Shown here: positions 1 through 8,608 of the stretch, piece by piece
Position numbering within the stretch: the first letter of the stretch is position 1
Layout: each line of letters begins with the position of its first letter
From: Scleroderma bovista
Taxonomy: Eukaryota; Basidiomycota; Agaricomycetes; Boletales; Sclerodermataceae
Assembly: GCA_037178675.1 (NCBI GenBank)
Contig: JAYMGJ010000416.1
Coordinates: 1 to 12,829, forward strand
DNA length: 12,829 nt
Reading direction: 5' to 3'
Position numbers and translations under genes: made by a program
Notes under the pieces: generated by a model
Seen by the model: the letters and a program-made list of their open reading frames with translations, nothing else
Database searches by the model: none
Told to the model about the DNA's origin: nothing

Positions 1-576
1 CAGTCAATGTCTTATTCTAGAATGAGAAATGAAAGTAATATTGTGTGAAAAAATGTAGTGAGTCGATGACTCGAGGCAGTCAATGTACTGCTTTCTTCAT
101 CAGCAAATTGTTGTGTGTCTGAATGTCCTGAGATTCATCTGAGTGACCTGGGTAGTAGGGTTTATACTCAGCGAGTCAAATCACGTAGAGTGGCCAAAGA
201 CACCTCAAGTGGTAGACACTGGGGTGGGCTTTCGTCGGTGGTTGACTCTTCAGTGGCTCTCTACATCACCCTTATATAATAGTAGGGTGTGTTGTGCCAT
301 GTTGACACACTTAGGGCAAGTGTGTGAATAATAACCCCTTATCGGGGTATATTTGATGTAACCGAGCATGATCGGCACCGCTGTTTCGGGTCATGACTCA
401 CTGGTGTGTTGTTGAAACAACAGGGCACCAATGGGAAATAAAGCTCATGACCTAAATTGGCTTTTCCTTCACAGGACTATCCAAGGCAGTGGTAAAGCCG
501 ATAATGCGGCAATGTTTATTCGGATAAACACGAGCGCTGACGCGTCCTGTGGATACACAGGATCCCAGCTACCGGA
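1..576. other. Gene-free flank downstream of the RT remnant
   Basis: No convincing gene is visible. The stretch lies on the 3' side of the minus-strand reverse-transcriptase ORF that ends at 577, so it may hold the element's 3' untranslated part. The 10-mer CAGTCAATGT occurs at 1-10 and again at 77-86; the second copy is part of a small hairpin (GCAGT/ACTGC, about 76-91). Small open frames here show no family features. No telomeric run marks a left border of the retroelement, so that border is either outside the window or unrecognised. Confidence 0.5.
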
Positions 577-1533
577 TCAATCTCGGGCTGTGCGACGGCG
601 TTGCCTAATCGGTTCTGGATCCTCCCAGGTGGCATTAAATCGTTTAAGCCAGTCCTGTACTAACGGAGGGGGCGGTTGCTGAAGTTTTCCGACAGACCAA
701 GGTGGTCCGCAGATACAGTCGGCTACCGTGAATCCAGCGCGGGACATTAGTAATTCCGCTTCATCCATGGCTAAGCGATCCATATCACGTTCGTGCCGAT
801 ATGCGGCGTCGATTCCCCTTACGATATCGTACGTAGAGGGGCCGGGTTCCACTTCCCGATACGTGTCTAGGACGGACTTCTTCCAAAGAAGAGCAAGGTC
901 GCCGAGGCGCTTAGTGCGCTTACGGGATACGACCCATTTCGAATTATCCACAAGTAGTGTATGGAGGTCAAGGTAAGTGACCGGTCCATAGACGACGTCT
1001 CCTTCGTACTCGTGCCACAGGTCCTTCTGGACGGTTGCCCTATCAAGGAGCGGAAAAGCATCCTTCGGGAACTGTGAACTTTCGGGGAAGAACGGCAGCC
1101 GAAACTGCCATCGTCGTAAGGGGTGCTCTTCATCATTATTAATGACGAAATCTCCCTTCTCCCAGCTGTCGCTTACAGCTTTGAGAGGCTTACTAATGTG
1201 GCGAAGAAGTTCCGATATGGAAAAATCGCTCCAAGCGTCGTTAAAGTGAGTCTTAAGGACAATAATGTCCTTCTCGTCGTTGTCGGCTTTAATGGCAAAC
1301 CGGTTTTCCCAACGAGTGTGAATGTGGTCGGACAACCACTTTCGGACAACGCGATCGGGGTATCCTCTACTAAGGTAGAGGGCAGCGAGATTCTTAGCTG
1401 CAGTCATGTAAGTGTTCCGCTTACTAGACAACACCGCCAATCGGGATAACTCTCCGATGAACGTTCCTCGTTTAACGTCATACGGGTGTGAGGAATCCCA
1501 TGGAACTCTCTCAAGGTGGTTACCGGGCTTAGG
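577..1533 (-). pseudogene. 5'-truncated reverse transcriptase, C-terminal part (Penelope-like candidate)
   Basis: A stop-free minus-strand frame of 318 codons runs from a stop inside the telomere-like run (1534-1536) to a stop at 577. No ATG start fits, because the N-terminal half is missing. Residues ~10-31 contain S-S-H-P, K-R-G and G-E-L-S-R; residues ~49-63 contain L-x-x-L-Y-L-S-R-G-Y-P followed by a basic helix. This HP...G...E/R...RGYP pattern is, from memory of the families, that of the thumb and C-terminal region of Penelope-like and related reverse transcriptases. The palm motifs, including the catalytic aspartates, are absent. About 220 further residues follow, with conserved-looking VLKTHFNDAW and a Pro-rich stretch (QQPPPP) near the end; I do not recognise that domain. 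The absence of internal stops argues for a recent loss. The sequence breaks at 1528 directly against telomere-like repeat, so truncation during insertion at a chromosome end, or end healing, is likely. RT identity is fairly firm; assignment to Penelope-like elements is less so. Confidence 0.68.
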
Positions 1534-1542
1534 TTAGGGGGG
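1529..1542 (+). repeat. Interstitial telomere-like run at the RT/A1 junction
   Basis: TTAGGTTAGGGGGG sits exactly between the truncated RT frame and unit A1. Its orientation matches the terminal telomere. The same TTAGGGGGG border precedes every A and B unit. Confidence 0.8.
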
Positions 1543-1598
1543 AGCAAAATCGCGAAGCGATTTTGCGATTAGCCAGCTTACTGACTGAGAGACGAAGG

Positions 1599-1674
1599 CG
1601 AAAGGGAAGGTGGTTCCTGTGCGGGGACAGAAGACCGGTGACCTTTCGGCGTTGTTGCCTCGTCAGCCCTTTCG
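1599..1674 (-). ncRNA. Type I hammerhead ribozyme, unit A1
   Basis: Read on the minus strand: stem I 3' arm CGAAAGGG (1674-1667), core CUGACGA (1666-1660), stem II GGC..GCC (1659-1648), core GAAA (1647-1644), stem III GGU..ACC (1643-1641 with 1611-1609), enclosing a second helix UUCUGU/ACAGGA. U16.1-H17 is UU (1608-1607) and the stem I 5' arm is CCCUUUCG (1606-1599). Stem I is a perfect 8-bp helix. Predicted cleavage lies between 1607 and 1606. CUGANGA permits C at the seventh core position. Relative to A2/A3, stem II changes from GAC/GUC to GGC/GCC, a compensatory pair. The 3' cleavage product would begin ~75 nt upstream of the RT remnant. Confidence 0.82.
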
Positions 1675-2356
1675 TTATCTCTTATATATATGATCCGAAG
1701 CTGAGTCTGAAACTCAAACGACGGGGTTGAAACGAACACGTTTCGCATAGCCCACCCTAATCGCCCAATCGCTACCAAGCTGGCAAGCGTCTCCGATGCC
1801 AAGAACTCCGTCGGAGGAGGCAGAGCGGCACTACACACAGCCGTCACGGGTCAGGGATAGGTAAACTACTTACCCGGTCCAATTTGATTGGATCCCATAG
1901 TATCGGGAATTTAATCACCGTGTGACATCGTAACCCCTTGGGGGTACGTCAACGCTAGAGGCGTTACCTCGTTGCGGTGCTTCCATTGCATCAAACACGA
2001 TGTTTGAGCCCTATCCCGGGGTCACGGCGCCGCTTGCAGAGCGGCCATTGCCTAGGCCGATCGGACGGAGTCCGATCGGTCACCGAAACGGACCGAAGTC
2101 CGATCGGAATTCCGCGTCCGTGATAACAATGTTACTCCGTCGGAGCGGAGAGAAGTAATCACATAGCCGGGGGAATGGTAACGAATCGGAGTTACCGGCG
2201 GGATCGGACCTTGGGCCTGCTCCGCACTATTCCCAACTCGTTAAAGAACTTCTGCCCGGGCCCCATGTGCCTCTACGGGGAAAGTTCGGAGAAACTTCGG
2301 AGGGATTTATCCGACCAGAGTCGGACCGAGCCTAGGCTCGCAGACAGCTCGTGTCT

Positions 2357-2404
2357 GGTCACGTGACCGGTCCGCATTGAACCGATAGCCGGTGATCACG
2401 TGAC
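2357..2404. other. Twin CACGTG palindromes, unit A1
   Basis: GGTCACGTGACC (2357-2368) and TGATCACGTGAC (2393-2404) flank a near-invariant 24-nt spacer containing CCGCATTGAACCGATAG. The pair can also fold into one bulged hairpin. CACGTG is the core of bHLH-type sites (Cbf1-like in yeasts); protein binding is inference. Here the left copy is a perfect 12-bp palindrome. Confidence 0.6.
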
Positions 2405-2495
2405 GGCCGGGACTACCCAGCCTCCCTTCTAGGAATTTTAGACTCCGCCGGTTCCTAGCCTAATAATCTTACCCGACCAGTCCACCGTGGAATGG

Positions 2496-2947
2496 GCTGC
2501 AACCTCGCTGCAACCTACCGTATTCCCGCTGCAACCTACCGAAACATCGCTGCAACCTACCATAGTGCTGCTGCAACCTAGTAAAATCCTGCTGCAACCT
2601 AGTAAAATCCTGCTGCAACCTACCGTATTCCTGCTGCAACCTACCGAAACATCGCTGCAACCTACCATAGTCCTGCTGCAACCTAGTAAAATCCTGCTGC
2701 AACCTACCACGATGTCGCTGCAACCTACCGAAACATTGCTGCAACCTACCATAGTCCTGCTGCAACCTAGTAAAATCCTGCTGCAACCTACCACGATGTC
2801 GCTGCAACCTAGCATAATTCTGCTGCAACCTAGCGTATTCCTGCTGCAACCTAGTAAAATCCTGCTGCAACCTACCATGATGTCGCTGCAACCTAGCATA
2901 ATTCTGCTGCAACCTACTGCACTCCTGCTGCAACCTATAGCACTGGT
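2496..2947. repeat. 21-bp minisatellite, 21 phased copies
   Basis: After a partial first copy at 2496, copies start every 21 bp from 2507 to 2927 with no indel. Each has a fixed 11-mer GCTGCAACCTA followed by a variable 10-mer (such as CCGTATTCCT, GTAAAATCCT, CCACGATGTC). Because 21 is a multiple of three, long open frames run through it: a plus-strand frame with LLQPSKI-type heptads (2487-3029) and two minus-strand frames with GCSRILL-type and RLQQDFT-type heptads. The leucine heptads look coiled-coil-like but arise from the repeat itself. I see no start context, intron or unique flanking domain that makes any frame a gene. On the minus strand the core reads TAGGTTGCAGC, faintly telomere-like. 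Confidence 0.85.
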
Positions 2948-3924
2948 GTCACTTACCATATGGGCACAATTGGTCGACCAAGTGCGCAGTGGGATGGATG
3001 ACGGACTAGTATCAGGATTAGAAGGATAATGATGGCACAACTGGTCGACCAAGTTGGCTGCAACCTTGCTGCAACCTACCATAGACTTGCTGCAACCTAC
3101 TGATATAATCCCGCTGCAACCTACCATAATGTCACTGCAACCTATCCACACTAGTGTCACTTGGCTGCAACCTAGTAATAATCCTGCTGCAACCCTAGTA
3201 TAATCCTGCTGCAACCTACCATAACGTCGCTGCAACCTTATAGCACTGATACCACTACCATATGGCGCAATTGGTCGACCGAGTGTGCAGTAGGATGGAT
3301 GGTGGACTAGTATAAGGATGGCACAACTGGTCGACCAAGTTGGCTGCAACCTTGCTGCAACCTATACTATAATATCGCTGCAACCTAGTATAATTCTGCT
3401 GCAACCTACCGCAATCCTGCTGCAACCTATAGCACTGGTGTCACTACCATATGGCGCAGTTGGTCGACCGAGTGCGCAGCAGGATGGATGACAGACTAGG
3501 ATCGGGATAAAGAGTGACAGGACTGATGGACCAAGTTGGCTGCAACCTGGCTGCAACCTAGTATAATTCTGCTGCAACCTACCATAATTCTGCTGCAACC
3601 TACCGCAATCCTGCTGCAACCTATAGCACTGGTGTCACTACCATATGGCGCAGTTGGTCGACCGAGTGCGCAGTAGGATGAATGGTGGACTAGTATAAGG
3701 ATGGCGCAACTGGTCGACCAAGTTGGCTGCAACCTTGCTGCAACCTATACTATAATATCGCTGCAACCTAGTATAATTCTGCTGCAACCTACCGCAATCC
3801 TGCTGCAACCTATAGCACTGGTGTCACTACCATATGGCGCAGTTGGTCGACCGAGTGCGCAGTAGGATGAATGGTGGACTAGTATAAGGATGGCACAACT
3901 GGTCGACCAAGTTGGCTGCAACCT
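2938..3924. repeat. Higher-order tandem repeat, five units of ~190-300 bp
   Basis: TAGCACTG marks unit starts at 2938, 3241, 3430, 3624 and 3813 (spacings 303, 189, 194, 189). Each unit holds a segment with ACCATATGG, a GGTCGACC-type palindrome within CGCAGTTGGTCGACCGAGTG, a GGATG..GTGGACTAG part, a second CTGGTCGACCAAGTTGG palindrome, and then a few 21-bp GCTGCAACCTA copies. The last three units are nearly identical. Repeating minus-strand peptides (W-S-T-S-C-A-I-L-I-L-V) are a by-product of the repeat. This is the minisatellite re-amplified with a unique insert. Confidence 0.8.
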
Positions 3925-4503
3925 ATAGCAATCAGCCATGATCAAATGACGATAAGCAGCACGACCGGTACCACCGAGCATGCAGCGAGTCAACAAACTA
4001 TAAAGCCTCATCGGTCGTCTACTCGGCGAGGACCATCAAGGACAAGCACAACCGGTCGACGGACTACGTCACTAAGATCGTCGACCAACGAACAACCCTA
4101 CTCGTAGACTTGAACCAAGTGTCACTGCACAGCCACATGACCATATATGGAATGATGATGTCAAAGCCATATTTGGAAGGGTCATGTAATGTGGGAATTT
4201 TTCGTCGAGCGTGGGACAATTCACCACTCCTATGATTACTCCATATGGACAGACTCACAGGAGTGAGTTGCTAGAGATAGCAGTTCTGGAATCACCTACC
4301 ATATATGAATGGAAACAGAATTCAAAGTCAGCCAATTCTGAGCGGCTGTGCTGAAACCTCTCTTGACCTTGAACCACTACCTTCCTCATTTGGAACACTA
4401 ACCGAGCGATGTCTGTGAGTAGACCAGTCCGACTAGGGGTCACTGACCTAATATCCACTAGACTTTGTCTACCGACACGGTGAGTAGCAGAGGCCTGCAC
4501 ACT
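3925..4503. other. Gene-free interval
   Basis: No supported gene. Two minus-strand frames of 64 and 81 codons (4064-4258, 4255-4500) lack recognisable features. GTCGAC motifs recur at ~4055 and ~4079 and continue into the repeats on either side, so the interval may be decayed repeat sequence. Confidence 0.45.
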
Positions 4504-4817
4504 CGGTCGACGACTTACGCTGGCCCCACGAGATCCCTGCTGCCAACAGCACTACCAACGTAAGTACCGTCGCGAGCGCAACCGGTCGACGACTCACGCC
4601 TGCCACCAGATCGCTAGAGCAGCGGACGTCCGTCACGTAAGTAGGCGATCGTGAGCGCAGTCGATCGACGACTTACGCCAGACACTAGATCGCAGGAGCA
4701 GCGAACGCTACCACGGTAAGTAGCATCGCGAGCATGACCGGTCGACGACTCACGCCGGTCACTACTAGAATACTACCGTGGACGACGCCGCAGCCAAGAC
4801 CAAGGCGAGTAGCATCG
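4504..4817. repeat. Four 77-79 bp tandem repeats upstream of the spliced gene
   Basis: Units begin with CGGTCGACGACTYACGC at 4504, 4583, 4662 (as CGATCGAC) and 4739; spacings are 79, 79 and 77. A degenerate partial copy may continue to ~4840. The first three units end with an ACGTAAGTA/ACGGTAAGTA motif and a GTCGCGAGCGCA-like tail. CGTAAGT at one unit end and ACTTACG at the next unit start are inverted, so stem-loops can form across unit joints. The array ends ~55 bp before the proposed start codon at 4871, so it may act as a promoter or 5'-leader repeat. Sequence differences between units suggest age. Confidence 0.72.
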
Positions 4818-4870
4818 CACGACGTCGAATCACGTAACGATATCGATGAAACCCACAGATCGGCAAGGCC

Positions 4871-6063
4871 ATGTTAGAGGATCACATCGGAGTGATCACG
4901 GAATTGATGGAAAGTCTGATGACAGAGAATTTGGGATTGATCAAGAATGACAAGATCACGCCCGAACTCGAGCAGGCATTTCAAGTTTTCTTGCCAGTGA
5001 GTCACCACGACGTCTCCGTTCGCAGACCGCCTCGTAACCGAACCATCCACGAGGCCGTTCGAGATCAATCGCTAAAGCAAATCATGCGTGTCCTGGGAGA
5101 GACCGAGAGGCCTAACTGGTTGAACGCCGCACGCCACCTTTATCCGTCCGTTCGGGACTACGAAGTGGCGACGGAGACCGAATGTAAGGAGTATTGGACG
5201 GGGTCGACGTCGTTCGCAGAAGGTTCGGATCTCGTGCCGACAGACATGCCCGTGCGATCGCACGGTTCGACGGAAAGGGATGCAGCGATGGAAGTAGACG
5301 ATGCGGACGAGGGCAAAAAACCAGACGACTCGGTAGACGATCCGTCCAAGAAGGCCACGGCACACGGTAAGATTCTATACCATAGCTCGAGCGTCCTGCG
5401 CCGACGATAATTTACTTCAGAAAAGGACGACGAGATCGAGACGATAGACCGGACGCCCACGCCGGAGAAAGAGACGGACGAAGCGAAACCGAAGAATACA
5501 AAGAAAAGCTCGAAAGAAAGGAAAGTCGGTGGCAAGGAGGAAACGGAGGAAACGACGAGGATTACGACGAAATATTGGAAGAAGAAAGCAGGTATGCGAC
5601 CTTGAATACCATTCGAAAGGAACGATCGCTGACCGGCGGAACAGGACAATCGGAGGTGTATGCATACGCCACGATGCGAACCTACATACTAAGTCCCAAC
5701 ATCAACAGACCAGACTTTTACTGGATGCCTGGGGGGATGCGAGTGCTATGGGACATGTATTGGGTCGCGATGGACATGCCAGATTTCAAGATCGCACAGA
5801 TAGCGACGATGAACACGCGCCTCATATTAACCAACTACGAGAAGAGCCGACCGGGAAAGGAAGAGATATCGAACATACTAACGATGTACAGAGGAATCAA
5901 GAGAGTAAAGGAAAAGCTGGACGCGGGAATCAAGTTGATCGAAGAGGGTTATGTAAATACGAAGATCAATCGAAGAGAAGGATTGGCATTGTACGATGGT
6001 AGTTGGTTCGTAGAGAAGGAGAAGGAGAAGGAGAGACAGGTCGGAACGAGCAACGTAGAATAG
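4871..6063 (+). CDS. Three-exon gene, unknown 361-aa protein
   Basis: Exons 4871-5366, 5421-5591 and 5645-6063 join to 1086 nt: 361 codons plus a TAG stop. Intron 1 (54 nt) has GTAAGA..TTCAG; intron 2 (53 nt) has GTATGC, a CTGAC branch-like site and AACAG. Both lie in phase 1 and both are needed, since the unspliced frame hits stops. An in-frame TGA upstream of 4871 supports this ATG. Residues ~1-100 are a mixed, probably folded region containing NWLNAARHLYPSVRDY. Residues ~125-215 are a charged, low-complexity linker (acidic, then Lys/Glu-rich, with a basic KNTKKSSKERK patch that could be a nuclear signal). Residues ~223-330 form an aromatic-rich second domain (NRPDFYWMPGG, then MYWVAMDMPDF and a long helical part), ending in a Lys/Glu tail. 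No signal peptide or membrane segment is evident. I do not recognise the family. Codon-like texture and good splice sites make it the best protein gene here. Confidence 0.66.
5367..5420 (+). other. Intron 1 of the unknown gene
   Basis: The 54-nt stretch starts GTAAGA and ends TTACTTCAG, with a GATAAT branch-like site ~15 nt before the end. Removal joins CAC-G and AA-AAG in phase 1, keeping the frame through the charged linker. Read-through would meet a stop at 5408-5410. Confidence 0.65.
5592..5644 (+). other. Intron 2 of the unknown gene
   Basis: The 53-nt stretch starts GTATGC, holds GCTGACC ~15 nt before the end and ends GGAACAG. It switches from the exon 2 frame, which stops about 10 nt past the donor, into the long exon 3 frame. 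The near-equal length to intron 1 supports the model. The alternative is that exon 3 starts further upstream in its own frame, which is also open from about 5400. Confidence 0.6.
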
Positions 6064-6161
6064 GAACGTATGTCATGGCAGTAGTACGAAGCTCGTGATC
6101 GAACGACGCCGGTATACGTCGATCGGACGAACCGAAAACCAGTCGATAGACCGACGTGCTA

Positions 6162-7595
6162 CACTGCAGGCGTTTCTCAATGTTTCTTGAAAGAGATACT
6201 CTCTTCGTTCAACGAATTCGAGATCGTTTCTTATGTCGAGAGCATCCTTTTTATTTTGCCTGTCCCCGAGGAATAACAATGTAATTTTCAATTTAAATCG
6301 AATCAAAAGATTCTTGGTCGTAACACTCTAGTCTATGACGCTGCATCCGTAACAAAAACAAACACAAATATACAGCGATGCGCAACTTTTTTTCGGTGAC
6401 CGTCCACAACTTTTTTGTGACCCTGCGCGACTTTTGGGCGACATTGCACGATCAGGACCCTGTGTATAGTCATAGGTAGTCACCAAGTGGTGAACTACGA
6501 GTCAGTCGGTACAAGATCACGCCAAGAGACCAAGTAGACGTCAAATAAATATAATCGCTTCGAAGCATACAAATGGTACTAAGTAATAAGACAGCGGTCG
6601 TGGGGGTCATCGTCGGCGGTGGCCTGGGCATTGGGGATGCTGGTCGTCGGATCGGCGGCGTGAGGTAGTCGTCGTCGTCGTCGTCGATGCTGCTGCTGGG
6701 GGTGGTGGTCATCGGCATCCTTGAGGTTGGCGCTGGGCCACCGAGGTAGTACTAGTGGGGTGTGAGTGAGAGGACGTCGGAATCGGAAGGGAGCACATAC
6801 GATTACTAATCAGTAATCCAGACCGCCACGCGGTCCCATTAGTAATACTACCAATGCACCTACCGCAGCCCGCTGCCACCTACTACGACGACGACGACCA
6901 CCAGCACCCTGACGAACGCTCACACCGACAGACAACAACCCTCACCACCCGTGCAACAAGCACTCCGCATTGAACGGGGGCCCACCAACGGACACCGCCA
7001 CCGCCAATACGACGAAGACGACCACCACCACCGAACACGTACGACGGCGACTACCCTTCTTATTACTTAGTACTGTTTGTACCCCTCGAGGCAATCATAT
7101 GTCTGCCTAGCTTGTTAGTGTGATCTCGTACCAAACGACTCGGTAGTTTACTGCTTAGGGACTACCTATGACTATCCACAGGGTCCTAACCGTGCAACCT
7201 CGCCGACGGTCACCGAAAAAAGTCGCACGTCACTATATATTCGTGTTTGTTTTTGTTGCAGATGCAGCGTCATACTAGCCAGCCAATCAGTATGCAGGAA
7301 CAATCAAGTTTCTCGAAGAAAAATCTATCGTTTTCTTTCTAATAAAACATGCTGAAATCGTTGCTCGCTGTGAGAAAAGTTACATTTTCTTTTCTTTATC
7401 TGTTTGTCAAGAAACGGGTAGAAGAAAAAGGTTAAATTTTTTTTCCAGTTCTAACCTAAGAAATGATGTTTTGGCAAAGAAAATAACAAAACGACGCTGT
7501 ATGATATTTGTGTTTTTTTTTTATATAAAAGAGTATCTCTTTCTTCTATATTTTTATAACGTGTTGTCACAAAACGTCGAGAAACGCTTGCAGTG
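6162..7595. mobile_element. CACTG-ended foldback transposon copy 1 (disrupted)
   Basis: The ends are CACTGCAGGCGTTTCTC on the left and, inverted, CACTGCAAGCGTTTCTC on the right, flanked by 3-bp CTA duplications (6159-6161 and 7596-7598). CACTA/CACTG ends with 3-bp target duplications are typical of the EnSpm/CACTA superfamily, so that class is the best guess. No transposase is present. The left arm is shortened relative to copy 2 (for example, it lacks the GACGAAACATTG segment), while the right arm matches copy 2's right arm closely. A 943-bp palindromic element is inserted at 6332. Without it the element would be ~490 bp. It lies ~100 bp past the stop codon of the spliced gene. Confidence 0.75.
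6332..7274. mobile_element. 943-bp giant palindromic element nested in copy 1
   Basis: The outer ~75 bp are near-perfect inverted repeats (ATGACGCTGCAT, then ACAAAAACAAACAC, CGACTTTTTT, CGGTGACCGTC). The arms continue to pair with decay almost to the centre: TAGTCATAGGTAGT on the left matches the right arm inverted, as does GGTACTAAGTAATAAGA, down to ATTACTAAT/ATTAGTAAT near 6802-6846. The empty site survives in copy 2 at ~8240-8270 (ACTCTAGCCAGCCAATCAG), which shows insertion into CTAG with CTAG at both borders (6328-6331, 7275-7278). A TA duplication inside CTAG is equally compatible. CGT/ACG trinucleotide runs occur on both arms. No ORF of note; a non-autonomous foldback/MITE-like element. 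Confidence 0.75.
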
Positions 7596-7598
7596 CTA

Positions 7599-7892
7599 GC
7601 GACCGACACCGACGACCCTGAACCGATAGCAAGTGGCATGACAGGACGACTAGAACCAGTCGACGACAGTCAGAAATCGTGACATCGACATTCACTGTAT
7701 GGAACACATTAGACATTAGGGGGGTCAGAACAGTAGACTTTGTGTACATGAGATCTAAGAAACAAAGCATCGGTAAAGTAACGATGACAAAGGAAAGTCG
7801 AGCCTGGAAGATTTGCCATTTACTTGATATTCAACGATGTTGCCAGTTTGCAGGATGTATGACAAGTGGTTCGGATCGTATCGACCGCACTC
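7599..7892 (+). pseudogene. Left half of a coding remnant split by transposon copy 2
   Basis: An open plus frame follows the stop at 7619-7621 and runs into transposon copy 2 at 7896. The first in-frame ATG is at 7748. The peptide includes WNTLDIRGVRTVDFVYMRSK and, further on, RAWKICHLLDIQRCCQFAGC. If copy 2 and one TTT duplicate are removed, the frame continues without a stop into 8609 onward (CKARRAGPYTRVMHPLC, then a second Cys cluster). The combined protein would be Cys-rich and basic. I do not recognise the family. A second overlapping frame before 7680 is also open, so an intron near 7670 is possible. Confidence 0.4.
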
Positions 7893-7895
7893 TTT

Positions 7896-8605
7896 CACTG
7901 CAAGCATTTCTCAATGTTTCATGACGAAACATTGTAAAAAAATAGAAGAAAGAGATCCTCTTTTATTTACGATTTTGTTCAACAAAAAAGACAACTATCA
8001 TACAGCATCATTTTTGTCATTTTTATGTCAAGACATGATTCGAGATCACTTCTTATGTTGGGACTATAAAATATCTGACCTTTTTTTCCGCCTGTCCCTT
8101 GCAAAACAAATAAAGAAATGACAATGTAACTTTTCCCATAGAAAGCATTTTCAATTTTCTGGAGTGCAAAATTGAATCAAAAGACACTCTATTCCACAAA
8201 AATAAATGTTTAGGAAATATGCTATATGTTTTTGGTCATAACACTCTAGCCAGCCAATCAGCATCCAGAAACAATGATGTTTCTTGAAGGAAAATTTATT
8301 GTTTCTTTAAACATGCTTTCAAGAATAATTTTTAATAATACTTGCTGAAATACTTGCTACGAGAAAAGTTTTTTTGTTTTTTTTTTGTTTTTGTTTTTCA
8401 AGGAACAGGCAGAAGAAAAATGTTAAACTTTTTATAGTTCTAACATAGGAAATGATCTCAAATGATGTTTTGGCAAAGAAAACGACAAAACGATGCTGTA
8501 TGATATTTGTGTTTTTTGTTAAACAAAATTGTAAATAAAAGAGTATCTCTTTCTTCTATTTTTTTACAATGTTTTGTCATGAAACATTGAGAAATGCTTG
8601 CAGTG
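7896..8605. mobile_element. CACTG-ended foldback transposon copy 2
   Basis: 710 bp with terminal inverted repeats of ~235 bp (7896-8132 against 8366-8605) beginning CACTGCAAGCATTTCTCAA on both ends, flanked by 3-bp TTT duplications (7893-7895, 8606-8608). Same family as copy 1, sharing e.g. AAGAGTATCTCTTTCTTCTA and ACGACAAAACG near the right end. The AT-rich centre carries no transposase. The CTAGCCAGCCAATCAG segment near 8248 is the unoccupied form of the site used by the palindromic element in copy 1. Confidence 0.8.
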
Positions 8606-8608
8606 TTT

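Larger units (their letters stand above)
1529..2461 (-). mobile_element. Subtelomeric ribozyme-bearing unit A1 (divergent relic)
   Basis: This is the oldest-looking member of the A family. It has the left-border hairpin GCAAAATCGC-gaa-GCGATTTTGC (1544-1566), a minus-strand hammerhead (1599-1674), the block shared by all units (1780-1842), and stem-loops at 1958-1970, 1992-2006, 2029-2045, ~2057-2079 and 2177-2196, ending with twin CACGTG palindromes. It diverges from A2 by scattered substitutions that are often paired within stems. Homology stops after CCTAGCCTA (2453-2461), so the right terminus seen in A2/A3 (ACACCACCGG plus telomeric repeat) is missing. No ORF is conserved with the other copies. 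The strand given is that of the ribozyme. It is now interstitial, 10 kb from the telomere, which suggests a former chromosome end. Confidence 0.75.

Noticed and set aside
76..103. Minus-strand CUGAUGA followed by GAAA and a GCAGU/ACUGC hairpin, resembling a hammerhead
   Set aside because: Only one base separates the two core boxes, so stem II is absent; no U follows the hairpin and no stem I partner is visible.
2438..3349. 303-codon minus-strand ORF and 180-codon plus-strand ORF in the minisatellite
   Set aside because: Open in several frames because the unit is 21 bp; no unique domain or start context supports a gene.
4064..4500. Minus-strand ORFs of 64 and 81 codons
   Set aside because: Short, without recognisable motifs, and lying in decayed repeat sequence.
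5529..6002. 157-codon plus-strand ORF overlapping the unknown gene
   Set aside because: It is a shadow frame of exons 2-3 with no start or splice support; the three-exon model explains the region better.
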